Positions 10,501 through 22,435 are shown, counted from the first letter of the stretch. The stretch is DNA of 64,000 nucleotides from Acanthosepion esculentum (GCA_964036315.1 OZ038517.1:22258083-22322082); one strand, 5' to 3'. The notes: generated by a model from the letters alone, not told the origin. Translations and numbers: made by a program.

Positions 10501-12065
10501 ATGTACAGATTTCTGAATTTTAAAAACTCTATTAGGAAGTAACTGCTTTGTCATTTGATCAATAAATAAAATTGTTATGGATAAGCCAAGACCTTAAATA
10601 AAAGAAGAATTAAACTATCTTTGAAGTTATGAGAAAGTCAGGAAATTCAGAATAACACTAAAGGTGATTTTTATTTGATTAGTACTTTTTAAATAGAAAA
10701 GACTTAATGTATCGTTTAAGTCATAGGAGGAATTTAGTTTCTATAATTATCAAGCCTTTGTTGATATGACAACACTTTCACCCACTCTTTAATAATGTTT
10801 TAAAGCTTGAATTAAAAGACAAGCTAAAGGCCGTTGTCATACAAAATATCAATGTTTGAGAATCCTTATGACTATCCTACGAGACCTGTCACTTACCTCC
10901 CTTTCTTAGATAAAAATTTGTAAGTTTCATCTCTTCTTTTTTTTCTTCCCCTCCTGCTCTTTTGTTTCAAAACTTTATAGGAGTCTCTCTATACCCATAC
11001 ATTTCAATGAAATGTCATCTATGTTTGCATATCTATCAATGATTCCCATTTTCTGTGTTTTTTATCTTTATTTTCTCTTTCATACATGTTTTTCTATATT
11101 TAAATTGTCTTCCTATTGAATTTATCTCTTTACCTATACATTGATCAAAACATAAATTGAACCAGCTGGTTTTCTGGTTACATGCATCTATTCATTATCT
11201 TATTTTAGATATGCTTTTTTACTTAATATTTCAAAGTATCTGTTTCTTTATTATCTCCGTCTTCCTTCCTCTCTTTATATAATATATTATATGTATGTAC
11301 CTTTCTACTATATTTTCATATCAGTGTCTGTTCCAATATATTTATCTCCTCTCTTGATCTTCACTGATTATTATTATTATTATATGTTCATATCTCTTTT
11401 TTTTTTATAACATAATGACCTGCTTGTATCAAACTTCTTTCCTCTGTATCTGTTGTTCTCTCTTTTTACTTCCTTAATTTAGTTTCTACCTTCCTTCAGC
11501 TGCCTATTATAAATATTGGTTCCCACATCACCATATGATTACAAGAAGAGAATATGTTTCTTAAACTTAGCCTTTTCATTTATCTATCCATTTGACCTAT
11601 TCTTATCTATATCTGATACTTTGAGCATCTTTTGTTTGATAACACTTGCATTCCATTTTGTTATATAACATTAAAAAAAACAAAAAATGAACTGGATGCT
11701 GATTGATGAGTATATTTCTTTGTTGCTATGTTACCTATTCATTCTTCTGTGTTTTTATTGTGTGTATCAATTATGTTTTTATTTGTATTCTCTGTTTCTT
11801 TCTCTCACACATGCGCACACACACACACACCAAATTATTTGAAATCTTGACATATATCAATCCATCTTTTTCTCTATACACTCTCTTTTCTCTCATAATA
11901 ACTGCCCTCTGTTTTTCCCCATTCTATCTACCTCTTTCTCTTTGCCAATCTCTTATTTCTGCCCTTCAACTTTGTATAAGATAATACTGTTAGTATAATG
12001 CATCTATATTAGAGAGATATCCTTACATACTCCAGTCTGTTGATCTTCATTTCTGTCTTGATTTT

Positions 12066-12200
12066 GGTTTTTATAGCTTATCAACCCTTTGTGGGTTATT
12101 TAAAGCCAAAACATATTTTGGATTGTAAGAAGTTGCTTACTCTACCCAGTGTTCCCAAATCTAAGTACTGACCCAGTTTGATACTGCTTAACTTTGGTAT
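12066..12200 (-). mobile_element. 5S-rRNA-derived SINE, copy 1
   Basis: On the minus strand 12143-12200 gives a degraded 3' half of 5S rRNA ('gtcagtacttagatttggg'), followed by the same body as at 25715. Paired with a second copy about 195 bases away. Confidence 0.55.
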
Positions 12201-12261
12201 TCAACCAAAAACTGGTGTTTTTCAATGTGAGTGGACTGTAGGCAGCTAAGTTAGATTTTTG

Positions 12262-12398
12262 TTTTTTATATGGCTTATCAACCCTTTGTAAGTTATTTAA
12301 AACTAAAACATATTTTTGATTGTAGAAAGTTGCTTACAGTACAGTCTTCCCAAGCAGTTCCCCATCTAAGTACTGAACGGGCTCAACATTGCTTAATT
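12262..12398 (-). mobile_element. 5S-rRNA-derived SINE, copy 2
   Basis: Minus strand: 'gttcagtacttagatgggga' and 'aagcaatgttgagcccg' correspond to 5S rRNA, followed by a body ending 'aacttacaaagggttgat'. Confidence 0.65.
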
Positions 12399-12529
12399 AT
12401 ACATCCATCTTTGATTTTTTTTTTTTTTATTATTATTATGTTTTTTATTAGTCATTCTGTTTATAATATTCTATCAATCAGATTGTCCAAAAGCAATTCT
12501 GGACACTTTTTTTTTTTTTTTAAGCATTT

Positions 12530-12830
12530 CGGTCATTGATAACTTTACCAAGTTCTTCCTTTCTAATTTTGGTATCATCTTTGAGATGCAAGATGAAGAT
12601 TCTTGCTGGTCTATCCTTTGACCTTTTTCCCATAATTTGGTTCCTATCATAAGTTGATGCACAATTTCTTGTTTATATTTCCAGCAATGTCCAGTAAACC
12701 ACATTTGCCTTTCACAGATTGTGTCCATACTCTTTGGTAGGTTCCCACATAGCTCTTCATTGGACATATGTTGTTCCCAAACTGACGTTTCTGATTCTGG
12801 TCTCATTTTGAGCTGCAAGATGATTTTTTT
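12530..12830 (-). mobile_element. Non-LTR retrotransposon C-terminal segment, copy 1
   Basis: Minus strand: SNEELCGNLPKSMDTICERQ, MWFTGHCWKYKQEIVHQLMI, consistent with the post-RT 'LYxxLPxxxxxIxxRRLxxxGH' region of RTE-like non-LTR elements. Confidence 0.6.
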
Positions 12831-12920
12831 GCTAGTTTATTCTCTAATCTTTTGGTTTCTATAGTATAAGCTGATGCACAATTTCTTCACATCTCCAGCA
12901 ATGGCTGGCTTACAGCCATA
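12795..12920 (-). mobile_element. Non-LTR retrotransposon C-terminal segment, partial copy
   Basis: Repeats 'agctgcaagatgatttttt', 'tttattctctaatctttt' and 'ataagctgatgcacaatttc' of the neighbouring copies. Confidence 0.5.
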
Positions 12921-13064
12921 TCACATTGAAACACTGTTTGGGTAATAGATGTCTAGAAAATCACAGTAAGGATAATAGATGAAGTGCTGTACTAGATTTC
13001 TTTCTGATTGTTCTCAACAAACAAGTGTGGCTACTTCTTTCCAGCCATTTCTATCATCCATACT

Positions 13065-13310
13065 CTACCGATTTCTTTCTGATTCCAGGGTCGATAACAT
13101 GTTGGTCAATGCAGCTTCTTGCTCGTTTATTTTTTGTTCTTTTCTCCCATAATTTGGTTTCCATTGTATAAGCCGATGCATACCTTCTTGCTTTAGTTTA
13201 CATCTCCGGCAATGGCCAGTAATGTCTTTCACAGATTGTGTCCGTAATCTTTGGTAGATTCTTATGTAGTACTTTATTGGATATATCTTGTTTCCACCTG
13301 ACATTTAGTA
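13065..13310 (-). mobile_element. Non-LTR retrotransposon C-terminal segment, copy 3
   Basis: Minus strand: QRLRTQSVKDITGHCRRCKL and RLIQWKPNYGRKEQKINEQE, collinear with 12530-12830. The three partial copies lie head to tail. Confidence 0.6.
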
Positions 13311-13654
13311 CTGCTCTTAATAAAGTGTATGTACCATCTAATTTTTTGGCCATAGATTTTATTAATGTCCAACTGCTTGACTGTATAAGAGGATTTTTTT
13401 TACTGTTAGCCTAAAGAGTTACATTTGGAGTTTTGCAATTTTTATAAAGCTACCCAAGCTAACGCAATTCTAACAACTGCATCTATTTGGGAGGCATTCA
13501 ACTATGATTATATATAAATTATTATGTTCCTTGCTCTGCAATAATATTGAACAAGCTAGTCTATCAGAAAATTATTAATATGTATCAAGTACTTACTGGA
13601 TGCTCACGATTATTGCCTTGTCACATTAACCTAAACTTAGTAAGTTTGCTTGGT

Positions 13655-13860
13655 GGCAACTTGATTTCATGTAATGGTTAGCAAGCTCATTTTGCAGAGT
13701 GTTACTGTTCTATAGTGAGATTGATTGTATACTTTGTGCCAGACTAAATGGTTGTTTGATGTAATGCAGTGGTTAGTAATATTGTCTCACAAACCACTAG
13801 TAAATCCAGTGCTTACTGGACTCTGTTTTTCTGTAACCTTGTGTCAGACTAAGCTTATCC
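13655..13860 (+). mobile_element. Two tandem tRNA-like SINE monomers
   Basis: Both units begin with tRNA A-box-like words ('tgtaatggttagcaagctca' and 'tgtaatgcagtggttagtaa') and end 'ttgtg.cagactaa'. A B-box-like word is only partly kept. Confidence 0.4.
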
Positions 13861-13959
13861 TATTTTTGGCCTGCTTTTTTCACCCCTTCCCCCAAAAATG
13901 TCCCAAAAAAAAAAAAAAAAACCTTGATTCTTGTATGTGAGATTGAGGTATCTGGTAAG

Positions 13960-15165
13960 TAAATGTTTACTCAGAAAACATTGTATGGTTGTTAGCAAAA
14001 GGGACAGCTCATGATGCTCACTACAAATTGGAAATGCCAAAATCGAGCACGTACAGAAATTTAAATAATTGGGAAGCATTTTTAACACATGATGGAAAAT
14101 GTGACACCAAAATCTAAAAGCGCAGTGGAACAGAGAGAGAGCTCTTCTAGAAGCTAAGCAAAGTATTAAGAAGCAAAAAGATTTCATTAGAAATGAAGAA
14201 AAGAGTAGTAAACTGTAATGTAATATCAAACCTGCAATATGGTAGTGTATACTAGCCATTTCCCTCACAGATGAAGTGGAGTCTTGAGGCAACATGGATG
14301 TGGTTCTATAGAAAAATATTGAGAATATCATGGCTGGAACATTTCAGTAACAAGGAAGTTTTAAAGAAAATGAAAACAAAAGACACATATTGAATTATAA
14401 AGAGTTGAAATTTCTGAGACATACAAGTTCTGTCTGAAAAGTAACAGCACTTATCTATTCTTAGATATGAGAGGCATTGTCCACAGGGTCAGACAATCAG
14501 TAAGTCTACAAAAAGATCCTGCAGTGTTTGCTTTGCTCAGTGCCTGAGAAGAGACAAGAGTGGTAGCAGGACAAGTCCTGCTTCACCAAGACAATGCACC
14601 TGCTCACAACACCCTGTGCAATTCCTGGCTGAGAAGAACACCACTGTACTGGAAGAACCACCCTATTCACCTGGCCTTAGTCCATGTAACTTTTTTTCTT
14701 TCCCCCCAAGCTCAGGGGGACCAGTTTTGAAGGTGTGGAGGCCATCAAGAGGGTTGTAATGACAGAGATGAGGGGCATCGAAGAAGAATCCTTCCAGCAG
14801 TATATAGAAGCGTGGGAGAGAAGGATGAAAAAGTGCTTTAGACTTGTAGGGGATTACTTTGAAGGAGGAAACCTGTAGTTGTTTGGAACTGAAATAAATT
14901 GTTTCTAACACCGGTCCTGTTACTTTTCAGACAGATCTCGTATAACAAGGAAAGAAGGCTTGGAGAATTTAACACTTACATGACATATTGAAAGTAAAAG
15001 AGACAGGGAGAAACAGCAAGTAACCTATTTAACAAGTTTGTGTAAATGCAGGGAGGGATAGTAAAGTAGTTAAAAGACAAAGGTCGCTACGAGCTGCAAA
15101 GGATAGGAACTTGTAGAAATCCATGATCACGCATGTCTTGAAGGGTCATGGCACCTAGAAAAAGA
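13960..15165 (+). mobile_element. RTE-like retrotransposon C-terminal region, interrupted by a mariner
   Basis: Degraded codons resemble the connection region after reverse transcriptase in RTE-like elements ('IEHVQKFK.LGSILTHDGKC' style at 14050-14105). They run to LKFLRH at 14420 and resume as TRKEGLENLTLT at 14945, followed by KRDREKQQVTYLTSLC. The 517-base mariner sits exactly between. Related fragments: 27240-27660 (reverse) and 60060-60375. Several stops and frameshifts; inactive. Confidence 0.65.
14424..14940 (+). mobile_element. Internally deleted mariner element with matching ends
   Basis: Ends are 24-base inverted repeats with two mismatches, containing 'tctgtctgaaaagtaacag', flanked by TA on both sides (14422 and 14941). 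Inside is the C-terminal part of a mariner transposase: LLHQDNAPAH, then after a frame shift EEPPYSPGLSPCNFF and AIKRVVMTEMRGIEEESFQQ. The N-terminal helix-turn-helix half is missing, so it is non-autonomous. Confidence 0.85.
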
Positions 15166-15670
15166 ATGTTAACCCAATACTGTAATATTAAATGTAAATG
15201 GGTTGGTCTCCTGCTATTAGGAATGGAAGTACATGACTCTACTGTAATTAAACATTAGCATTGAATCAAATATCATGAGGGGTGGTTATCTGTCATCAAT
15301 ATGAATCCTTTGCATAACAACTGACTTTTAAAAACTATTTCATTAACTGTTACTTGATAAACTTTGAAATGATGGTGCATTTTCTCCTAAAGACAAAAAT
15401 GTAGGTGTGTATTAGTTTATATAATTATAATGAAAAACCTTTAAGTCAAAAAAAAAGTTTGTCATCTAATTGAGTGGAATTCAGGGAATTATGGGAATTG
15501 AAAATTCATGCTAAACCTACACAAATCAAAAACTGATTTACAATTAGTACCAAATTTAAAGTACACTGAATCCACTAATAGTCCTATTAAATGACCACAC
15601 TGAAATAGGTTTTCATACCTAACCATTGTATTTACTAAAAGTTGATAAAAAGCTTAGAAACTTTACCTTT

Positions 15671-15692
15671 TTTTTTTTTTTTTTTTTTTTTT
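15671..15692. repeat. Poly(T) run
   Basis: Twenty-two T residues, at the left border of the duplication at 15693. Confidence 0.9.
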
Positions 15693-16140
15693 CAAAATAT
15701 AAGAATTTTATAATTTGTAATAAATGAAACAAAGAAAAAACAAACAAACAAGATAATAGCTGTTTTGAACTCTGCCAAATAAGCTCTCAATATTTCCTAC
15801 TGAATATGGTAACATTTAAAGATGTTTCTCAGTAATGAAAAATAAGACTAACATAATCAGATATGAACATAAACTGGGGGATGCATTTTCTATTATCATC
15901 AATTTATAGACTGGTCCCTCATTTCAGGTCATAGGTTCTATGGTTTCTATACTCTAGATAGGATGAATGTGTCATACTCCTCCCAAATATGAGAATTTCA
16001 TAAATTTATAATAAATGGGATGGCGATCAGGAACCTGTTTTCAACTGGGCCAAATAGGGAACATGGATGAAGTTCCAGTAGGTTTCAGTATCCTATCCAA
16101 TTTTGTAATATTTGCTGCTGAAAGGAAGTGGGGAAGATAT

Positions 16141-16200
<60 letters not shown>

Positions 16201-16320
16201 TAAGATATGGTCAGATCTAAAAATGTTTGTTGGCAATCAAAATATTACATGGACATAAACTGGGTGATGCATCATCTATTATAATCAAGTTGTAAACTGA
16301 CCCCTCATTTTAGGTCATAT
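15693..16320 (+). repeat. Direct duplication (15693-15935 and 15985-16320), second copy split by (TA)n
   Basis: Shared, collinear: 'agaatttt.ataa.tt.taat', 'ctgttttgaactctgccaaa' against 'ctgttttcaactgggccaaa', 'gacataaactggg.gatgca' and 'ctcattt.aggtcat'. The (TA)n array 16143-16198 lies only in the second copy. Confidence 0.65.
16143..16198. repeat. (TA)n microsatellite
   Basis: About 56 bases of perfect TA alternation. Confidence 0.95.
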
Positions 16321-16338
16321 TCTCTCTCTCTCTACATA

Positions 16339-16508
16339 CAGTGTAACCCGGATATAAGAGACCCTGGTATAAGAGAAACCCGGATATAAGAGAGATTATC
16401 TCTGGTCCCAAATTAGAGCCTGTGTTAATGTATATATAATAGACCAAACCCGGATATAAGAGACTTCTTATCCGGTCATGACAACTCTCTTATATCCGGG
16501 TTACACTG
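16339..16508. mobile_element. 170-bp pogo/Tigger-like MITE with repeated end motif
   Basis: Perfect inverted ends begin CAGTGTAACCCGGATATAAG and continue to about 23 bases, flanked by TA (16337, 16509). The core 'aacccggatataagaga' recurs directly at about 16378 and 16446 inside the element. No coding. Confidence 0.85.
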
Positions 16509-16529
16509 TATATATAATCAAGAACAATA

Positions 16530-16665
16530 TTGGGGAAATTGTATGACAAAGTGGAAAAAGTTTACTCGTGGCACATTTCATACTTCAGGGCTCCATCAGA
16601 CTAAATTTGTTATGTTGGGACAACTACACATGCGAAGGATGCTGGGGAATTTAAGATTTTTTTCT
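16530..16665 (+). repeat. Dispersed repeat G, copy 2
   Basis: Collinear with 3690-3815, without the adjoining tRNA-like head. Confidence 0.55.
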
Positions 16666-16687
16666 TATATCTAGCTGAATTCATCCA

Positions 16688-16884
16688 GTCTTTTTTTTTC
16701 TTTTTTTTTTTCTTTTTTTTCTTCTTTTTTTTCTTTTTTTTTCTCTTTTTTTTTCTTTTTTTTCTTTTTTTTTCTTTTTTTTCTTTTTTTTTCTTTTTTT
16801 TTCTTTTTTTTCTTTTTTTTATTCCTTTTTTTTCTTTTTTTTTTCTTATTTTTTTTTCTTCTTTTTTTTTCTTTTTTTTTTTTC
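16688..16884 (+). repeat. Pure pyrimidine tract, (T7-9 C)n
   Basis: About 195 bases of T-runs separated by single C residues at near 9-base spacing; only two A residues interrupt it. Confidence 0.9.
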
Positions 16885-17420
16885 CCCCATTACTTTTGTT
16901 ACTAAGTATCCTACTGGCAGATCTATTATCACGGTGTAGATTTAATATATTGAAAAATAATATAGAATTGTTTTATAATTAGTAAAACATTGAGTTAGCA
17001 CTAAACTATGGGATTATGACAAGCGATTCCGCTTCTTAAGAGAAGTATTGCACATAATGAGAATGACCAAAAAATAGACAACTGTCGTGTTAAGTTTAAA
17101 ATTCATCCAAGAATTTATAATCTTTGAATTAACATAGAAACAAATGTTTTGCAAGACAAAGGTTTTCTTGATTTGCTACAAACTTGTTTGTTCCTCTTTA
17201 ATAATATTCCAAATATACTGTTGGAAGATATGAATACATTTTCATATTTTACCTAGCCTCATATTCCGAAGATATATATTTAAGAAAAAATGTTTATCTG
17301 TAAAAAAGAAAAAAAAGAAATCTGTTAAGTAGAAAAAAACAATCATAAATAAGTTTTGTCTTCAGGTTAGTGCGGTCACATAAATTTTTCACAACTTTAG
17401 TAAAAGTTAATTAATGGTAA

Positions 17421-17715
17421 TAATCATTTACACTATTTATATTCAGACTATTTTCCTCATCTTTATTGTTGTTATCACAGTGTTTTGGCTGTTGTGCCCT
17501 CCAGCCTTCATCAGGTGTATATCAATCTGGGTAACCCAAAAGGAATAATCTTTGGGATTAGGCTTTTCTCATTCCACTGTAGGCTACCCAGATCAATATA
17601 CACCTGAAGAAGGCCAGCCAAAACGTTGTGGTAATGACAAAAAAGATGAGGACAATAGTCTGAATAAAAATAGTGTAAATAATAACTCCTCATTCCAGAA
17701 ATTCAAACAAAAGAA
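17421..17715. repeat. Fold-back repeat family D, near-complete hairpin
   Basis: Left arm (about 17430-17533) and right arm (about 17580-17690) are inverted copies: 'cagactattttcctcatctt' against 'gatgaggacaatagtctg', and 'cttcatcaggtgtatatcaa' against 'ttgatctgggtagcc' on the complement. Loop about 45 bases. Confidence 0.7.
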
Positions 17716-18799
17716 AATAATTGTAACAGTTAAATCTTAGACTTTTTATTTACCATTTTGCCTATTACAATCTCTTTATCTATTTTTATAACTTTAAAAA
17801 GACTAATAATAATAATAATGACAGAAGTTTTAATTAAGAATATTCAGAATATGAGGCATGGTAAAATATTTTTATTTGTATGAATGAAACTGTAGCCTTA
17901 TACAGACATTAACTGACTTTTGATCTAAAATTTTCACTGTATATGTTCTGTTTTACTGATTAATACAGAAGCATTGTGTTAAGTACCAAGGAAAGGTTTA
18001 TATTGTAAACTAAATAGTGTAAATTAAATACTTTTTTTATTATTATTAAGCTGTCAACTTGAGGTGCTGAAATGTTCAGGCCTAAGCACAATCTAAAAGT
18101 ATGAAATGTGTATACTGTTCTACATTTACATTTAACACACTTGTTAGTCAAATTTCTTTAACTCTTTCAAAGATGTAATATATTTATTTTTAAACACTTT
18201 CTTTCTTTGTCAATGCACTTGATTCAGTGATGAATATTAATCACATCACTCAAATATTATTTGGTGATAATTTCAGATCAAAACTCTGCTAATAACCATG
18301 TTATTGACCCCATCCTTTGTGTATATGTGTAGATTTTTAATTCTATGGAATAGATTTTTTTTTTTTTTTTACCATACTGTTTTGGAATTATTTTTTTTAA
18401 TACTTCCACTTTTTTGAATTTTTCTTTGTTGGAGTTCATTTACATTGAGGGATACCTGTAATATTTTTGTTATTTTTATTTTTTATTAAATTAAAAAGAA
18501 ATTCAGAATTAAAATTACAAACTTAATTCTCCCTCTACATCTTGATTTCTATTGTGAATATACTAAAGCCTTGACTACTGTATTTGTCTTGGATTGATGC
18601 CTTATGAAATGAACAAAATGCCTAGAACAGATAAGAGCTGTACAGATTAATAAACTCAGTCAGCACTTAAGATATTTCAGTTGTTAAATCCCTCGAGTCC
18701 AAATCATATTATTTAAAAATCTTGAATAAATGATATTAGTGCAATTAAATTGATATATCTCAAAGATTGTTGGAAATCCAGTATTACAAATTGATTTTA

Positions 18800-18915
18800 T
18801 ATTGTTCTTGCCCCCTTAATGTTTTTGTTTTTTAATTCTTTCAAACCTGAAAACTCTTTGTGTATTAGTGGCTTTACTGTCTTGCTTGGGGTGAACTCAA
18901 TTAAAAAACAGTAAT
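18800..18915 (+). mobile_element. LINE family A tail
   Basis: 'attagtggctttactgtctt' then 'gcttggggtgaactcaatta' match the family A 3' end; only the tail remains. Confidence 0.6.
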
Positions 18916-19164
18916 TTGATTTCTATTCCAAATGATAACAAATTTAACCTTCTTAGTATTACTGCTTATGAGATATGATTCTAGACTTCTTTAAATTTAC
19001 AATGTTGTAGATTTCTGTTGCCTCTGTTCATTATGCAACAGGTGTAAAGCTCTGTATAGAAATGCAGTACTACCTGGTTGCAGACACATTCAGGTGTTTA
19101 TAGACTGTAAACATTGTGGGTGCATTTCAGCTTAAAAAAGGTGAAAATATCACTTTAATCATAC

Positions 19165-19300
19165 CAATACATTTCTGAGATGAAGACGTCACCTGGGGAA
19201 TATGGTGATTGTTGGGCCAGGGGAATGTTGTACTTGGCCAAAAACTGCTGCACAAGCCTGGGTCACTGATGAAACATCTCTGGTGTGGTAAAATAACCAT
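19165..19300 (-). mobile_element. Mariner transposase fragment
   Basis: Minus strand: RLVQQFLAKYNIPLAQQSPY, SPGDVFI, similar to the 'VxxFLAxxxIxxxxHPPYSPDLAP' segment of mariner transposases. Confidence 0.5.
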
Positions 19301-20039
19301 ACACTACTACACACTTTCCTTTTAAGCCTTGCTATAAACAATGGAAATAAGGGAGAATGTTATAACTTAGTGCGTATGCACGACAGAGTTCAAGGTCAAT
19401 CTGTGCTACATGACTTCACTCTAGATACTTTAACTTTGTTACCATAGCAACAGTTTTTATACTTTTTGATCAAACAATGTATGTTTTTTTCTTTAGTAAG
19501 GCTTATAAACATCTGTAAATACTACCGTAGTAACCTAGGGAAGGTTAATGAATAGAATAATCAAATGAAGGTTGGTATTACACGATGATACTTACGACAA
19601 GAACAACACATATAAGATTTGCCAGCAGCGCGTAAAAGTAGTAGTCAACTGCTATAAGTGAGTCACATGGTGAATTCCACAATGAATCTCCAACTGCAGA
19701 CCAACATACAGTATTTACTACTGTATTTACACAAATGGGGACATACCCATGCCGCAACAACTACACAGTTAAAAGTTGTTAAAATTTGGTCTTATATTGA
19801 TGCTAGTATATTATGAATGAGAAGAAATGAAATAGCACATTGGAAACTACCGTAGAACATTTTCCTTTATTAATTTTAAATACATTCAATCAAGAGGTTT
19901 GTCTCTACTGTAAAACTTGAACTTCAAAAAGTTTTAATGGAATTTTAATGGAATTTTGATGAAGTCGGCTGCAGTTTGGCAAAAAGCTATATCTATATCG
20001 TGATAACTTGTTCGATCAATTGAAAACCTGTAAGTTTTT

Positions 20040-20345
20040 GGAAACTCCTTCCAAACCAAGATGGGTACAAGGCGAGTGCTGGTATGTGAAACTGCAGTCT
20101 AGCCATAATTTTGGGAGAAATGCCTTCAAACCAACATTAGCACAAGGCTACATCTATGAGGTGCTAACATGTGAATCTAGCAATAAAGCCATAATTTTAA
20201 AGGAAGTACTTTCAAATCAACATTGGCATAAGGCTACATCTATGGACTGCTGACATGTGAAACTGGTAATCAAGCCATAACTTCCATAACTTTCTGGTGA
20301 ATACTTTCAAGCCAACATTAGTACAAGGCTACATCTGTGGGTCCC
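20040..20345 (+). repeat. Imperfect tandem repeat, 76-97-base unit, about 4 copies
   Basis: Units starting near 20046, 20122, 20209 and 20306 share 'ttcaaaccaacatt', 'acaaggctacatct' and 'ctagc.ataaagccataa'. Divergence is considerable. Confidence 0.75.
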
Positions 20346-20984
20346 CTGTAGATTGTGAATCTACTATTGGTGACTGATAAGAATTATACATTTTACACTG
20401 AGCCATTTTTTTTATCTTGAGACAAGGTAAAGGTTTTTATTATAGAATATTCATATTTTGTAAGCAGAAAATTTTATTTTACCTTGTTGATAGAAAATTG
20501 AATTTGAAAATATTGATACATTCATCATTTACCAATGCAATAAGTTTGTCTAGCAAGTATTCAAAAACACACATACTATCTATAGTTAACTCAGAAGTAT
20601 GTACTTGAAAAAAATTCAGTTTTTCATTTGATATCAAATAGTCTGATTTTGTTAATGAAATTTTAATTGCTGGCCACTGACAATTTTTCTTGGATATTTC
20701 GATGCATAATAGACTGTGCAGAAACTTGTTTAAACAAGTTTTAAGTAAAAGAAAAGAAAAAAATGCTAAATTCTGTGGTTGAATCATCAAATTGTATTTT
20801 TAGGTGCTGATATGGATTGGTGATGAAAAGTGAATAATTAATAATTTTTAGCTATTATTGGGAGAGTCTGTTTGCTGAACTACTGAAATAGTACAAGAGG
20901 ACACCATATTATGTATACAACAAAACATTTACATACAAATATAAAATAGTTTAATTAAAAGTATTAAAAACTACATTGTCCATT

Positions 20985-21125
20985 TTTGTTGTTATCCCAG
21001 TGTTTTAGCCTGTCAAATCTAGAGCCTTTTTACAGATTGTACAAATCTGTAAAAATATTTTTTTTCTACAAAAGTACTCTTGTGTCCAGAATTTCTACTT
21101 GAGTTATCACACACTGGGAGTAAGG
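20985..21125 (+). repeat. Dispersed repeat C, copy 1
   Basis: 'tgttgttatcccagtgtttt' and 'tctagagcc', then 'ttctacaaaagtactctt', collinear with 25255-25400. Confidence 0.55.
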
Positions 21126-21129
21126 AAAT

Positions 21130-21420
21130 TTCATGAGAGATAGCCATGTGAAGTCACTATCTCTTGGACGATGGGAGATGAGGTCCATCTAGTTGACCTG
21201 TCTTGGGAACTGGTGTGGTCGGCCTTATGCAGGGTCGTCATGTGACATGTATGTCCCATATGTAAGGGCAGATAATTATTTTTTATCTCTACATTACAAC
21301 GGTGATTTTCATTCATAGCTCTCTTAACAACTTGCATCTTGACCAACACTTGATAGGATTGGACTACTGGAAGTTTTTTCTTCAAAGAAATGAGATGTAC
21401 TCTCTCGGCATCTTGCAGTT
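21130..21420. other. Unassigned, more GC-balanced segment
   Basis: A stretch with relatively even base composition, open on the minus strand for 84 codons (21385-21131), with no recognisable motif or splice context. It may be a worn transposon piece. Confidence 0.25.
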
Positions 21421-21572
21421 AATATTTTGAAAAGGTTTTATATGCAAAAAATAAATATCAAATTAAAAACTTCTTTAATTATGTTCATCTATCTTGTCGC
21501 AAGAAATGTATGATAGAAATTTGCATATCTACTTACTTGCTGTATATTCATTTAGTATTTCTTGTATTACTA

Positions 21573-22305
21573 AATACTGTGGAACCTCGGTTCACAAATT
21601 TAATTAATTTCTGAAGGCTGTTCATAACCCAAAACTACTTTCCCCATAGATAAAATAGATTAATCTGTTCCTGGAGCCAAGATGATTGCTTATTTAAACT
21701 TTTACAACTGTACTTTGTGTACAAGTTCATACACAAAAAAAGATAAACACTATACTAAACATATGAAATGTAGACAAAAACTTAATTTAATTTTACCAGA
21801 CCTGTACAGAGAAGAGTTGATGGCAGAATAGGAGAGATGTTATTGTTTGGAAGAGAAGTCCCCATTCCATAAAAACATTAAGTAATTGTTGTATTTTGGG
21901 GGGTGGGGAGGGGTCTTCTCTTTCTCATTTCTGTCTCTCTCTCAAAAGTACTTGACTCTGCTTGATACTCACTGGGCCTCTAACTAAAGATTTTTCCAAT
22001 GAGATTTGTTTTTGTATATGTTTTAAAATGTTTATTTAATAATTTATAAAAAAAAAACAAAAACACACAAAACACTATTAAATTTCAAGAGAAGGTACAA
22101 ATTCAAACAGGGATGGGTATAGAGAGGAAGCTACACCACAACTGAAGCTTTCCCACCAATACTACCAGCTTGTCGCTCCACGTTGTTGCCAGCTTGCGTG
22201 TTCCTCGCTCAAGACAGCATTTATCACCTGAGACATTTTTTATTCAGAAAATTTGTTTGCGAATTGATTTACTTATGATGAGTCATTTGTGACCCACAGT
22301 TCCAA
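21573..22305. mobile_element. Probable Tigger-like non-autonomous element
   Basis: The left end 'ctgtggaacctcggttcac' and the complement of the right end 'ctgtgggtcacaaatgact' are similar; the inner 'aaatagattaatctgttcc' is typical of pogo/Tigger MITEs. The pairing of the two ends is imperfect, so borders are tentative. Confidence 0.4.
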
Positions 22306-22435
22306 TTTACCAGCTAAATCATCGTTTTGACTTGAGTTTAATGATTTGTGCCATTAATATCATAGCTGACAAATATTTAGTTCATAATAATTTCAGTTCC
22401 ATTATTTTTACAATATTTATAACAATGAAAAATAC

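Noticed and set aside
21131..21385. 84-codon minus-strand frame in a GC-balanced segment
   Set aside because: No recognisable domain, splice sites or homologous copy in the window; kept only as an unassigned segment.
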